Shown here one piece after another: positions 1 to 10,313 of a stretch of 64,000 bases of DNA. The translations under genes and the position numbers were made by a program. This DNA comes from Reticulitermes speratus. Lineage: Eukaryota > Arthropoda > Insecta > Blattodea > Rhinotermitidae. The stretch spans positions 32,284,089 to 32,348,088 of the forward strand of contig JAJKFL010000002.1 in the NCBI GenBank assembly GCA_021186555.1, written 5' to 3'. The notes beneath the pieces are model-generated. The model ran no database searches. It worked only from the letters and a program-made list of their open reading frames with translations, and was not told the origin of the DNA. Position 1 is the stretch's first letter. Each line of letters opens with the position of its first letter.

Positions 1-342
1 AATTTGTACCCTCACTACTGGGCGTAATGAAAAGAGAATTGGTCGGGAATGACCGACGACTGGGCTGAGCCATTTACTTCGAATTTATATTCAAAAACTC
101 GACAGATTCCTGGCTTTGTTGTCAAATTATCTAAGTACTTTAGCAATAGCTGGACCAGTTGCTGGTTCTCAGTAATGTCAAATTTTCATTTTCCTCTATC
201 AGCGAAACCACTCCTTCCGCGATCATTTGGCGGGGGTCTGGCGACACACGCTTAAGGCTGTCTTCCCGTTTCACATTCATTTGTCTGTTTTGCACATTAT
301 CATAATCACATCCAGTGCCCCTCGCAATTTCAGTCAACTTAA

Positions 343-373
<31 letters not shown>

Positions 374-541
374 GTTATCATCATCATCACTCAAGCTTGG
401 CGCATCCTCACTTATAAGGGTCCGTTTACCCATCCCATTTCCTTTCTTCAGCATTTTACAATATAAATCAACTTTACTCTTGCTTTCTCTTTCCTCATAA
501 TTTCCTCTAAGGGCATTATCATAAACTGAAACTTCTCGCAT
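1..541 (-). pseudogene. Gypsy-like pol linker and start of reverse transcriptase (broken)
   Basis: An open frame of 133 codons (140-541) starts exactly at the edge of the foldback insertion and carries an acidic stretch ending in a run of 11 asparagines encoded by an AAT/AAC repeat (about 340-372 on +). Downstream, in a different frame across 1-140, the translation looks like the segment before reverse-transcriptase motif 1 of gypsy elements (LLLKYLDN..TKPG followed by a segment ending near FSFHYAQ). The remainder is outside the window. The asparagine run is microsatellite expansion inside a dead element, so this is not a host gene. Confidence 0.45.
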
Positions 542-542
542 A

Positions 543-645
543 AATCACAAGATTAGAAAACCAACATATGCACTGTATTTTTTAATCTAGTGATTTGTTT
601 TCAAATGGAATGATGATGATGATGCACGGAGAATATAATGTGAAA
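543..645. mobile_element. Short foldback element (Penelope-type tail) with 10-11 bp TSD
   Basis: A 103-bp insertion is flanked by the direct repeat TTCTCGCATA (533-542 and 646-655). Its left side resembles the start of the element at 59155 (AATCAYAA..TTA..AACCAACA.ATGCACTGTATT). Its right end carries the shared tail GCACGGAGAATATAATGTGAAA, also present at 3772-3803 and, with one change, at 59638-59659. Little is left of the ribozyme part; it looks like an internally deleted copy. It interrupts the linker of the gypsy-like pol and so is younger than that element. Confidence 0.6.
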
Positions 646-710
646 TTCTCGCATAACTTCGCAGACCTGTAGGTATTCGGGTATGGAGCAACTCGCTCTT
701 GGCATATTCT

Positions 711-1294
711 CTAGCGGCCCGTGTGCCGGACAATACAGTTTTTGGCAACTCCTGAATTAGTGGCTTCGGAATTTGCTTCCTGGAATCTGTCAGAGGGGCG
801 CTTCCTCATCTCCCCCCCCCCCCCCATTTCATAGCACAGGAATTGTTCTTTAAAATCAAGTACAATTCCATATTCGCTAAAGAAATTTTCACCCAAAATT
901 ACAGGCCCAATTAGTTGCGAACAAACCAGGAAATTCTGTTCAAAATTGTCAGTTCCCAATGTAAAATGCAGGAACACTTGCTTTTTAATTCTTTTGGAGC
1001 CCGTTCCCAGCGCGGTAATCAAAATGGCTCCCTCAATTGGAAATTCCAAAGTAGGCAATCCTGCTAATATGAATTCTTCATATATCTCTTCAGACATTAA
1101 GCAAACTTCTGCCCCACTGTCGCAACGGCGGTAACTTCCTTATCAGAAAACATCAATTTGACATGCGGACTAGTTGGTAATCCTAAATAATTTGAGTAAT
1201 ATATGGCCAATTCATCAATTTGGGTTGTCTCCCCCCTCTTGGCCTTGAATAATTTTTTCTTCTGGCTCTTTATCTTGGTTATCAAGGCATCCAA
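711..1294 (-). pseudogene. Retropepsin-like aspartic protease of the gypsy-like element (frameshifted)
   Basis: Two minus-strand frames (1097-1294 and 711-1097) together form an aspartic protease of the retroviral type. The catalytic DSGAE motif is visible at about 1106-1121, and a second conserved segment (GPVILGENFFSEYGIVLDF) follows about 80 residues later, matching the ILG..F motif of retropepsins. A one-base shift directly before the catalytic aspartate separates the two frames, so the protease cannot be made intact. A C14 run at 812-825 lies just downstream within a glycine-coding stretch. Confidence 0.65.
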
Positions 1295-1305
1295 TAAGAA
1301 CTGAC

Positions 1306-2139
1306 TTAGGCACGGGTTCCGTATGCGAGCGACGTATCCCCCACTACCTTGCTCAATTCTAGTTTTAACGAAGCGTCGTCGCGGCTCCCGTTACTATTAA
1401 CCTGTCGGGAATGGTTATTACCATCATCCTGCTGAGCATTTCGGCCGAACACGGGAGCGTTAGGGTTCAAGTCTTGTAGACCTACAGGATGTGGCAACTG
1501 TGAGGGCTCTCCGTATCTTTCTGCGCGGTTGCCAAAATTCGACCTGTTCCTCGCATAAAAGTTTTGGGAGTTAGGCCCGTTCCTTGTGAAATTAGAAGCT
1601 CGTGAATAATAAGCCTGCCGCACAAACCAATTAGTGGTCTCTGTTGTGTCATTCCCTCGAGACTGAAAGGAGCGTGAGGGATTACTTCTGGACGGAGGGA
1701 CCGGGTTTGGTCTTGGAGTAGGGTCGTGGTCGTCCATCATTTCCTGTCTCTTTAGGACGTCCACGACATTCTGTACAGTTTGCAATGACGCAGTTGCCAA
1801 CATTCTCTGAATAAAGGGAGGAAAATGGAACTGCAGAGCGCTGATTAATTCACGGTCAGGAATGCGCGGCTCTAGATATGTGGCTAGTACTGCATACTTT
1901 AAAAAGTGAGCGGACATTTTATCGCCTGATTGTTTCGAGCATTTATCTCTATAGATGGAAAACCTTGCTAGGCTCTGAGCCTCTTTACTCCAAAAATGAC
2001 GCGTAAATGCTGATTTGAAATCTTCATAACATTTAAATGTGTGCGATATTGAAATCAACCAGAAATGCGCCAAGGGGTCCGTGATCGAACGGATGGCAAT
2101 AGGTAACTGCAGGTCCCTAGGAACCGATTGCAGACGCAA
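1306..2139 (-). pseudogene. Gag-like protein segment of the gypsy-like element
   Basis: A 277-codon frame. The first ~120 residues have the helical capsid character of Ty3/gypsy gag (HFWLISISHTFKCYEDFKSA, then RPSLARF..Y-type spacing and a segment rich in Leu and Phe). The second half is rich in Arg, Asn, Ser and Pro with no CCHC zinc knuckle, as in gypsy lineages with a basic RNA-binding tail. It ends 12 bases before the protease frame. The N-terminal gag part lies in other frames at 2334-3396, so this frame is a fragment. Confidence 0.55.
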
Positions 2140-2333
2140 GTAGTCGTCTAACTCTCTGAGATGGAAAATAGGGTTTATTTTAAACAGCCACTGAAGTCAG
2201 GCAATTTCACGTCATTTGCAGTAGGTAGTACACTGGAACGCAGTGGCGGTTAAGTGTCTGGGAGAGGTCGGTAACAGCTATTTGTAAGCACAATGCATAT
2301 TACAATTCCCATCACTTACACCATTCGCAGTCC

Positions 2334-3396
2334 TTAGGCTAGAGGACTCTGAAAGGCTACTAGATAATCTGTGGTTTGGGCCAAGGGGTTCAAGTCAAGC
2401 TGATCATTTCGGTCACCAGCAGCTTCAAACTCGCCTGCGTTGCAATCAGCTGATCGACTTTTTACCACACTGCCCGCCGTTAACTGTGCTTTCAAAGTGT
2501 TAATTTCTGAATTTACCTTATGGAGGTTTGACTTATTTCTTTCTACCGCTACTTGAAATTTTGCAACCCTGTCCTCCATCACCTTCCTGCTACCACTGAT
2601 TTTCTCAATATCTTCCCCTGCCCCAACTTGCCATCAGGTGTGTACTGCGGTTATCTCTTCCCTGAACTTGCTGAAGTCCTGCCTCAGTTTATTACCTCAC
2701 TCTCAGTGTCACCTTTGTATTTTTGAATCTCTGCAATTAGGGACTTTAGATCTAGCGTTCACTTCGTGGGCAATCCTTTCAGTTCCCTTTCTGGTATCTA
2801 CATTGTGAGCATTAATTTTCTCATACAAATCATCATTTATACTTTCTATTCTCCCTTTGACTTGTTGCACTTACCAGTATCATTACGCAATGCGGAAAAA
2901 GCCTGTGACATGTTAGTTAACTCATTCTGAATTTTCTGCGATAATTCTTCTCTCAGTTTAGCTGTTTCGGCGTGAAACTTCGCTGTCAATTCCTCTGCTA
3001 GTTTCTGGTTCTCTGCTCGGAATTTTGACGTTAATTGTGAGGTCAGACTGGAAGTATTATCTGCCGCCAATTTAACATTCTCAGCCTTAAAATTGGAATT
3101 TAATGTCTCAACTGCGGTAGCAACATCCGCTTTCAAACTGCTTACAACATCTAACAATAACACCTGTAATTGCTTAGTTGACATGGTTACGTTTTCTGGT
3201 TCTCTGACTGCCTAGGTTCAATGCTGCCATCCTGTCTTGCCGCGAAATCTGGAGCAAGTGCGGCTACGCTCTCATCAGTTGAAGTTTCCGCTTCAACGCC
3301 GACCTCACCTACTTCGCCTAAGCTATTTGCTTGACCTTCACTCTCATTAATCTCTGATGCCGGAACTGTCCGGTTTCTCAAATTCCGCTCAGCCAT
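2334..3396 (-). pseudogene. N-terminal gag / coiled-coil segments of the gypsy-like element
   Basis: Three minus-strand frames: 3187-3396 (69 codons, acidic, starts MAERNLRNRT), 2846-3184 (112 codons, a long heptad-like coiled coil with repeated blocks of the type F-x-A-E-N-x-K-L-A), and 2334-2582 (82 codons). The first ends at TAA and the second begins two bases later (TAACCATG). The third is separated by about 260 bases with stops. These are pieces of one gag-like protein of the same element. No host function is suggested. Confidence 0.45.
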
Positions 3397-3740
3397 TTTT
3401 TTTACAATTCTTTACACATACAGACACAAAAATTTTCCAATGTATGTACCTGGCGACTCTGTACAATTCAGGCTGCACGATGTACGCCGTGCGGGCAGGA
3501 CCGCTGACCCGTGATGCTGGCTCGGCTGCCGGTGTAAGCTGGTCAGTGAGGTCGGACATGCGTCGGATCAATGGGTGCGCGTAGTTGCTAGCAGCTAGTC
3601 ACTGGTGGCTGGCTGATAGTGGTACGTGGATGCCTGTTCGTTCCTCGGTGGAACGGCGTCCATCGGTGGCGTTTGGTGCCGTGGTATACGAAGAAGGCTT
3701 TCTTCTTTATCCGGCCCCAACGTTGAAGCGCCGCTTTTAC

Positions 3741-3803
3741 TATTGGTGTTTTAATTTGTGATTTGATTTCAGAATGCACGGAGAATATAATGTGAAACTT
3801 CAT
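3741..3803 (+). repeat. Orphan 3' tail of a Penelope-type foldback element
   Basis: The stretch ending GCACGGAGAATATAATGTGAAAC is the tail seen at the end of the copies at 543-645 and 59155-59658. Here it directly follows the presumed 5' side of the gypsy-like element, and its last bases touch the target-site duplication of the next foldback element at 3812. The rest of this copy is not recognisable. Confidence 0.45.
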
Positions 3804-3811
3804 GTTAGTAT

Positions 3812-4495
3812 TTAATATTGTATTCACCGTGCATCTTGTATAAATTAAAATTGAAATTAAAACCAGCTTGATGCGCACTCACTATTAAAAAACTTTAATA
3901 GTAGATTAATTAACCCGACATGTTTCGGTCAGGTACCTGACCATCTTCAGGGGTATACTACATTTAGTTGTGCAGACCATATGTTAAAACACACATAAGA
4001 TTTGAGCCTATAAGGTCTCGTCATATATAAAGTTTTCACAAATCACTAAAAATCACTAAAACTTTTTTAATAATAGTCAACACTTGTAGTTCTGCAATAG
4101 TTCCACCTTTTGTAAAACTTATAGCACTGTTATTGTATAATACTTTGTCATATTCACTTATGCGTCCTGTTTTCCATATCGGAATATGTCTCGTAGAGAA
4201 GCTGTGTAGTGTACCTTTTATTGTAGAGCTGCTAAAAGGTGGAACTATTGCAGAACTACAAGTGTTGACTATAATTAAAAAAAGTTTTAGTGATTTTTAG
4301 TGATATGTGAAAACTTTATATACGACGAGACCTTATAGGCTCAAATCTTATGTGTGTTTTAACATATGGTCTGCACAACTAAATGTAGTATACCCCTGAA
4401 GATGGTCAGGTACCTGACCGAACCATGTCGGGTTAATTAATCTACTATTACAGTTTTTTAACAGTGAGTGTGCATCAAGTTGGTTTTAATTTCAA
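3812..4495 (-). mobile_element. Hammerhead foldback element (Penelope-like), TSD TTCATGTTAGTA
   Basis: The 12-bp direct repeat TTCATGTTAGTA stands on both sides (about 3800-3811 and 4496-4507). Inside, two long inverted arms (about 3870-4080 and 4230-4495) run outward from the centre. The left end carries a tail in minus-strand sense, AGATGCACGGTGAATACAAT, of the same type as the other copies. Each arm holds a hammerhead-like motif (3914-3954 on -, 4389-4434 on +). There is no open reading frame. The target duplication and tail point to retrotransposition without its own protein. Confidence 0.7.
3914..3954 (-). ncRNA. Hammerhead ribozyme motif (stem III palindrome ACATGT)
   Basis: On the minus strand: CTGAAGA, a self-complementary stem II (GGTCAGGTACCTGACC), GAAAC, then the palindrome ACATGT followed by C and GGG. 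Short stem I pairing is possible between ACCC before the core and GGGT after the predicted cleavage site (between 3917 and 3916). One extra T sits between CTGAAGA and stem II relative to the textbook hammerhead. The opposite arm has the same motif with GAAAC changed to GAACC, which should abolish cleavage. Confidence 0.55.
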
Positions 4496-4619
4496 TTTCA
4501 TGTTAGTAGTTTGGTTATTCTTGGTTCTGAAATTAATATAGTGAGTTTTCTGAAAATTTAATGAAAGAAAATTTTCTTTAAACCATTTGTTTATAAACTT
4601 AATATTATTAACTTAATAA

Positions 4620-5330
4620 CAATTAAATGTTTACTAGCATTTGTTTATAAGTTTGAAAACTGTGTGAATATCCTTATTGTAATTAGTGAGGTTGGAACTA
4701 GTAAATAATAAGCTGGTATCATGAGCAAATAATTTTGGTAGAGATTTTTTATTTATAATCTTTGGCAAATCATTTATATAAAGAAGAAAAAGCAGAGGTC
4801 CTAAACTAGAACCTTGTGGAACACCATGTTTAATTTTTGCCCAGTTAGAAAGGGTACTATAGCTATGACTCTTATTGTATATTAATATTCTTTGATATCT
4901 ACCATTGAGGTAAGATTTATAAAGTACATTATCTCTACCAGTTATTGCATAAAATTCCAATTTAGACAATAACATGTCATGATTGACACAATCAAAAGCT
5001 TTTTCAAGATCACAAAAAATGCCTCCCACTCTTAATTTGTTGTTCAAGTTTTATTACCTTGTTTGTATAATAGTGTTATTACTGAAAATTTTAATCGATC
5101 AGCGAAGATGCCAGTAGAGAGAGTTTTATTACGTATGTAATTTAAGGGTGAACTTATGAAGGGACAACTTATTTTTAGTAACTTGGTGGAAATTTCATAA
5201 TATCCATGTGAATTTTTGTCTTAAGAGATTTAATTATATTTTCAATTTGTTTAGTCGATGTTTTACATTTGGATATTTTAGATTTATATATTTGACTGTA
5301 TCTCATGTAGGACTCTGGTGGACATCATGA
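4620..5330 (-). pseudogene. Jockey-like LINE reverse transcriptase fragment
   Basis: A minus-strand frame (4634-5047, 137 codons) carries reverse-transcriptase motifs in order: DLEKAFDCVNH, GVPQGSSLGPLLFLLYINDLP, and LFAHDTSLL at the catalytic box, where the usual A-D-D has become A-H-D. Further upstream on the minus strand, to about 5330, other frames give the preceding fingers region (KSLKTKIH.D..K..PSY.., then ..STGIFADRLKFSVITPLYKQG with shifts). Both ends are truncated and the active site is lost. Confidence 0.7.
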
Positions 5331-7060
5331 TAGGATAGGAATGAAAGAAGTAAGGTGTATGTATTGCAGTGCTTGATGGGACTCACAAGCCCAGAAAGGA
5401 GATTAGGCAGTTTTGGTATCTGGTTTCAACCATCAGTTGCTGGCCTAATCAGGAGCAGGTACAGGACTTTCTGCAGGCGGTGGCTTTGCCTACTTAAGTG
5501 CTGGGAGTCACATTCATTCCATGTTATTTCAGAGATATAATCTAATTACATCTGAAAATATGCATATATGTCGCATATTTATTATATTGTGAAGGACTCT
5601 CAAGTGAGAAAGCATGTTAATGAGCAGATGTAACAGTGCTTATAAGTCATTGCCTTAGCTGTGGAAGTAAACACAAGTTGAGGTCTTCACTCTTTGGGGA
5701 GGTACCAACCTATGCCACACAACATCCCAGAAGAGTGATGACCTCAACTACAGTGTGGCAGAAGCTTGAAATCTTGCATAGACAGAAACTGATTACTTCT
5801 GTAATGATTTACTTGGTTATTTACACTGCTACTTAAGTTTGTGATTCACCTTGAAGTTGGACGCAGGCTGACATGGTCTCAACAGCAGTCATTTTCTATG
5901 TACGAAATCATTGCAGATGTTTGGTCCACTCGTGAGACTTACTGTATGAAGAATGTTTAGGATGCCTGGGCATAAAGTATACAAAATGTGGTGATGGACC
6001 ATGGGGATAAGGAAAGTAATTTTAACTTTTTGTTCTCGCCTACAGATGCCACACATCCTAACCTTGACAACGAATCATTGATATATGTAACAAATCCAGT
6101 AATGTCTTTCAGTTGCATACGATCTTTGAAGTTAGATGTCATGCTAGAATGAGTAGACTGTGATGAGGTAGTCTCTAATTAAGTACTATTTCTGACTGGC
6201 AGGAAGGTCTGTAGTTTCTGAGTTTCACTGATTCAGCTGGCTGTTCAAAATGTGTCTAGTCTAATAACGGGTTTTCTTCCTGTTTGTACTGTGCTTTTGT
6301 TACAAGGCTAACATTCAGTTTAGTTAACTTACAATGTGTCAAGTCAAAAAATTCTGCCTTGGATTCATAATGTTTTCTGAATAAAGTCATTGCAAATGGC
6401 TTGTGAAGTTCCACCAACACCATCATATGCTCCCTTCTAATTAGAAGTGACAGAGAAATGCCTGTCTGCTGGCCCTCTGAAGTTCTGGTGTGATGTTTGA
6501 TGAGAAAATTTTTGAGGTTGTTGTAATGAGCTACAGAACCATCAAAGAAATAAGATTGTTTTCTTCATAGGCCTAATAAGATGGCTGCTGGGTAATGACT
6601 GTTGTTAGCTCTTAATATCGTGGCAATAACTAATGAACAATTTGAACAAAGCATGTGAATAATGGGGCAGAGAGGGATCATAAGTGTACCTGCAATTTGT
6701 ATATGAAGTGTTGTTTGTAAGTAACCATTTATAAATGTAGTGATGACAAAAGCTTATTTCTGTAATATATTCTTCACAAAAATACAATAAGACAACAACA
6801 ACGATGATGATGATGATGACAACAACAACAACAACAGATTTTTTTAGAATTAGAAATTTATGTGACAGGAAAAGATGCTTGATTTCTGCTGAGAACTCCT
6901 GCTCCATCTTCCCTTTGTTTTATATTAATATCTCTATGCACTAGGATCTCAGATGTTCAGGTATGGTAGAGCTCAAGAAGATTTTGTATATGACACGTAA
7001 AACTAAAATAAAGATCAGGAATTGCAAATGTGCTTGTGTGTGTACCACAGTGTATAAGGT
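5331..7060. other. Intergenic sequence without recognised genes
   Basis: Short open frames here have no recognisable domain and no plausible exon borders. A run of GATGATGAC/AACAAC triplets lies at about 6800-6837. No tRNA-like head, inverted repeat or coding fragment was recognised. Confidence 0.5.
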
Positions 7061-7068
7061 GTCTAATT

Positions 7069-9058
7069 CAGGGGTCTGAAACTCAAGTCATACACAGGCC
7101 AAGTGGATGATTTTTAAATATGTTCTGGGCCGCACATATAAGGATAGGTATTTTGTTTAAAATTGAATACAATATAAGACCATGTCAGGTGGTTGTTTTT
7201 GTTTAAAATCTGTTGCATTGTTAACTCTCTACTAGTACATATGTCTTACACATTTTCATTTCATTTCTCTTCTCTTCTCTTCTCTTCTCTTCTCTTCTAC
7301 CTCAGTACAAAAGTCCTTTGAAGAAACTGTTAAGGATAAACTATTGGTTTTTTATGCTACGAATGTTATTAGAATACCAGTTGGTCAAACATTACTTACC
7401 ATGTAAATTGGCTGGAGACTTTTCATTATTTGGACTGGGACAGGATTTTTATCCTGGTTGAGATATTACTGGAAAGCATTGTCATTACACATTTCATGTG
7501 TGTCTGTCTGTCAAATTGGTGTTTTGTATTATTGTTTAGAAGAGAAAGAATTGTTTACACGTGCTGCAGAACATCAGTCATTCTGAATCTGAAGGTCATG
7601 AGTAGAGAAATTTTTTCATTTGGTACGTGAGAATAAAAATCTTGAAATTTTGAATCAGGAAAGTTTTGGTTGAAGTCAGTACTGCACTGCAAATTGACTG
7701 ATTTCGTTTCCAAATTTTTTGGAACCTTCTCATTGTCATCATCATCATTTATTTACAATCCATAGATCCAATACACAGTCACAAAGACAAAAACAGGATG
7801 TGGATTTGGTCATCTTATGAATTAATAAGTTATATAATATATACATTGTAAAATAAATACAAGCAATTTGTAAAAACAGACATGACATAAAACACAATAG
7901 TAAAACAATTCAAGCTTAGAATAACAAATCATAGTCCGTATATTACATTCAAAATGAATAAAACTATTGTAATAAATATTCTATGATGTGATTATTATAT
8001 ATATGTGAGCTGTAGCAAATAATATCATTACAAAAGGTTACTTAGTAAAGGATTAAAAACCCATGATCATTAATTAAATTTACAGTTAAAATATTCATCC
8101 AAGGAATAAAACGAATTGGAAAGAAGAAATCTTTTTAGTGCCGGTTTAAATAGTTTCACTTCATTACTCAAGCTTTTTATGCTAGGTGGGAGATGATTAA
8201 AAGCTCTAATACCAAAGTAGTAGGGTCCTCTTTGAAAAACTGTCAGACGTGATGTTGGAAGGTGCAAATTCGTGCTATGTCTAGTATTGAAGCTATGAAT
8301 CTCGTGGTTTGATTTGTACTGATCTTTATTATTTACGACAAACAGTATTAACGAAAATATATATTGTGAATACATGGGCAGAATTTTTAAATTTTTAAAT
8401 AGTTCCCTACAAGAGTCTCTAGTTTTTGCATTCATAATAACTCTGATTATACGCTTTTGTATCCTGAAGATATTAATACTGTAGGGCGAATTACCCCAGA
8501 AAATTATACCGTATGCTATGATGGAATGCACATAGGAGAAATAAATCATCTTTAGAGTTTCTTGTGACATAAAATCTTTTACAGTCCCCCTTCAAAGGAA
8601 ACAAACAACATAAATACTGGTTCCATAATTTGATATCCTAGAATTGTTCATCAAACTGCTCTTGTAGCAGAAAAATGCTCCTGGAATATTCTTTAATATG
8701 CTCAAGGAAAACAGGTTCTTGGGATTTCTAATGCAGAAAATGAATGAGGTTATGAAACTTTAATTGAATTTCCCACAACCAAAGCTTAACTTTGAAAGCA
8801 TTGATACTATAAAAATTGTGTAGTGAACTTATCTTGCCTTGTAGCTCTTTGTTAAGAGTACTCCAGTGACCTGTTAACAGTCACAAAAAATGCTAGATTG
8901 CTTATCCCCCTTCATCATGCAGTTCATCAGTTCTTTTGTTGTTCCTTTCCATGAATAAAATTATTCAACATTGATGCTGGCAACATTCTATAAATAGAAC
9001 AAGTTCAGTGCAAGGGCTACATAAAATGAACTTGCAGACCACGTGTTTGAGACCCCTG
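7069..9058. mobile_element. hAT-type DNA transposon remnant, 8-bp TSD, split by a LINE
   Basis: Ends are CAGGGGTCTGAAACTCA and TTTGAGACCCCTG, imperfect inverted repeats of the hAT type. They are flanked by the 8-bp duplications GTCTAATT (7061-7068) and GTCTAATG (9059-9066), 7 of 8 bases identical; 8 bp is the hallmark of hAT. Inner sequence such as the GGGCCGCACA-type block near 7130 is typical of non-autonomous hAT copies. No transposase is readable. A Jockey-like LINE is inserted in the middle. A (TTCTC)n run lies at 7266-7297. Confidence 0.7.
7738..8590 (-). mobile_element. 5'-truncated Jockey-like LINE with (GAT)n-type tail
   Basis: The minus-strand frame 8070-8570 (166 codons) is the C-terminal end of a Jockey/CR1-type reverse transcriptase protein: IIAYGIIFWGNS (thumb region), RIQKRIIRVI, CRELFKNLKILPMYSQYIF, and a final FNHLPPSIK..SNEVKLFKPALKRFLL. 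It ends in a normal-looking stop, then a 3' UTR and a GATGATGATGAC tail at 7738-7749. Everything before the thumb is missing, as expected from incomplete reverse transcription. It lies within the hAT remnant. Confidence 0.75.
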
Positions 9059-9066
9059 GTCTAATG

Positions 9067-10008
9067 CAAGACAGAAAATTTTATGCCTTTTCTTGAGTTG
9101 GAGTGGATTATAGTTGAGTGACAGCAGGTGAATAATCACCAATGTATATGCAGTTTTCCATATTCTACTCTATTGCCATCCCCATTTATCCTTTTCATAT
9201 TGGGTACAAGAAGATAAAAATAAATAAGAAAGATGAGTCAGCACCTGCTTGTTTTTGACATCTCACTGTAGTCTATTTTCCCACCCATTGAAACATCTGG
9301 TAATCAATAAATCATCTTAGTGAATGGGTAACAGGAGACAGAGTTTGTCAGTTGTCCTCACATTATTATTTACAGATTAGATATGCATGGATCCTAGGTG
9401 CTGTAGTTGTCAGGCAGCAGAAGTATGCTCTTAGTTCATCTACTTATATGCTGATTAGACATCTATAGTGGAGCCTTAACTGATTGGTTCAGTGCCTGCT
9501 TAAGTGCTGTGAATCAGTACAGTCTTTACATTGAGTTAGTGCTCACTGTGTGTGTGTGTGTGTGATACTTGGACAGGTATTGTAGAAACATGATTGCCAT
9601 TGTTCAGATAACAAAGTGATTTTCCTAATGCAGTTTGTTAAAAAAAGAGACCTGTAGTATTATTACACACTGAGAATCATGTACATTGCTTTCATTGCTA
9701 AATATTTTCTAGTCTGAATTGTGTAGTGTATGCAGAAATGAGAAAATTTTCTCTAGAAATTCAAAAGACTTGTGCATATACAGACCCGTTTAGTTATTTT
9801 GTGCTTCAGCCAAGTTCAATGAAAAGTGTCTTGCTGTTTTCCCTTTTCCCCCCTTTTATGAAAATATGGGAAAACTGTACACCATATTTGTGATTCTGTT
9901 ATGCTGTGGTAATATAAGTGTTGTGGAATACAAGATGGCAGTTGTAGAAAAACAGTACTTCTGTTACACGTTTTTCTCTCTTTTTATCTGCTTTGTATTT
10001 ACCTTACT
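9067..10008. other. Intergenic sequence without recognised genes
   Basis: Only a short (GT)n run at about 9549-9563. Nothing else recognisable. Confidence 0.5.
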
Positions 10009-10021
10009 ACCTTCATAACAG

Positions 10022-10300
10022 GGGCCGGGATAGCGCAGTCGGTATAACAACTCGCTATGAGTTGGATGGTCCGGGGATCGAATCCCGGTGGGGGCGAGAT
10101 TTTCAGCGCCCATTCAGACCGGCCGTGGGGCCCACCCAGCCTCCTGTACAATGGGTACCGGGTCCGGGTAAAGCGGCCGGGGCGTGGCGTTGACCACCGA
10201 CCCCCATCTAGCGCCGAGGTTAAAGAAAGAGTAGAGCTATACCTCTACTCCCCCTCTGGGCCTTCATGGCCTGTTCTAGGGTGAACTTTACCTTTACTTT
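10022..10300 (+). mobile_element. tRNA-derived SINE, family 1 (young copy)
   Basis: The head has an RNA polymerase III A box (TAGCGCAGTCGG, 10031-10042) and B box (GGGGATCGAATCCC, about 10075-10088) as in tRNA genes. The body contains GCCCACCCAGCCTCCTGTAC and AAAGCGGCCGGGGCGTGG blocks, and the 3' end is a CTTTACCTTTACTTT tail. A perfect 13-bp duplication, ACCTTCATAACAG, flanks it (10009-10021 and 10301-10313). Family members: 60898-61184 (-), 40240-40500 (+, old), 51300-51600 (+, old). The open frames across it are by-products of its GC-rich sequence. Confidence 0.9.
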
Positions 10301-10313
10301 ACCTTCATAACAG

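Larger units (their letters stand above)
1..3740 (-). mobile_element. Decayed Ty3/gypsy-like LTR retrotransposon, gag-pro-pol start
   Basis: Read on the minus strand this region runs from a gag start (3396) through coiled-coil and basic gag segments, a retropepsin-like protease and a linker into the first part of a reverse transcriptase cut by the window start. The order gag-pro-RT is that of Ty3/gypsy elements. Reading frames are broken by stops and frameshifts, and a 103-bp foldback insertion splits the linker at 543-645. A minus-strand stretch near 3722-3738 (GGCGCTTCAACGTTGGGG) resembles the primer-binding site that follows a 5' LTR, but no LTR is recognisable beyond it: a Penelope-type tail begins there instead. 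It is an inactive fragment. The family is inferred from gene order and motifs, not from a database match. Confidence 0.7.

Noticed and set aside
140..541. 133-codon frame with a run of asparagines as a host gene
   Set aside because: It lies in the linker of a gypsy-like pol, the run is an AAT microsatellite, and the frame starts at a transposon insertion border.
3389..3584. Small opposing frames at 3357-3584 and 3389-3571
   Set aside because: Non-coding leader side of the gypsy-like element; no domain on either strand.
10022..10100. True tRNA genes at the SINE heads (also 43.8, 60.8, 61.1, 63.8 kb)
   Set aside because: The boxes are followed by SINE bodies and flanked by target duplications, and no proper cloverleaf with acceptor stem can be drawn.
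10057..10284. Open frames across the GC-rich block at 10.0-10.3 kb as proteins
   Set aside because: The block is a SINE with polymerase III boxes and a target duplication.
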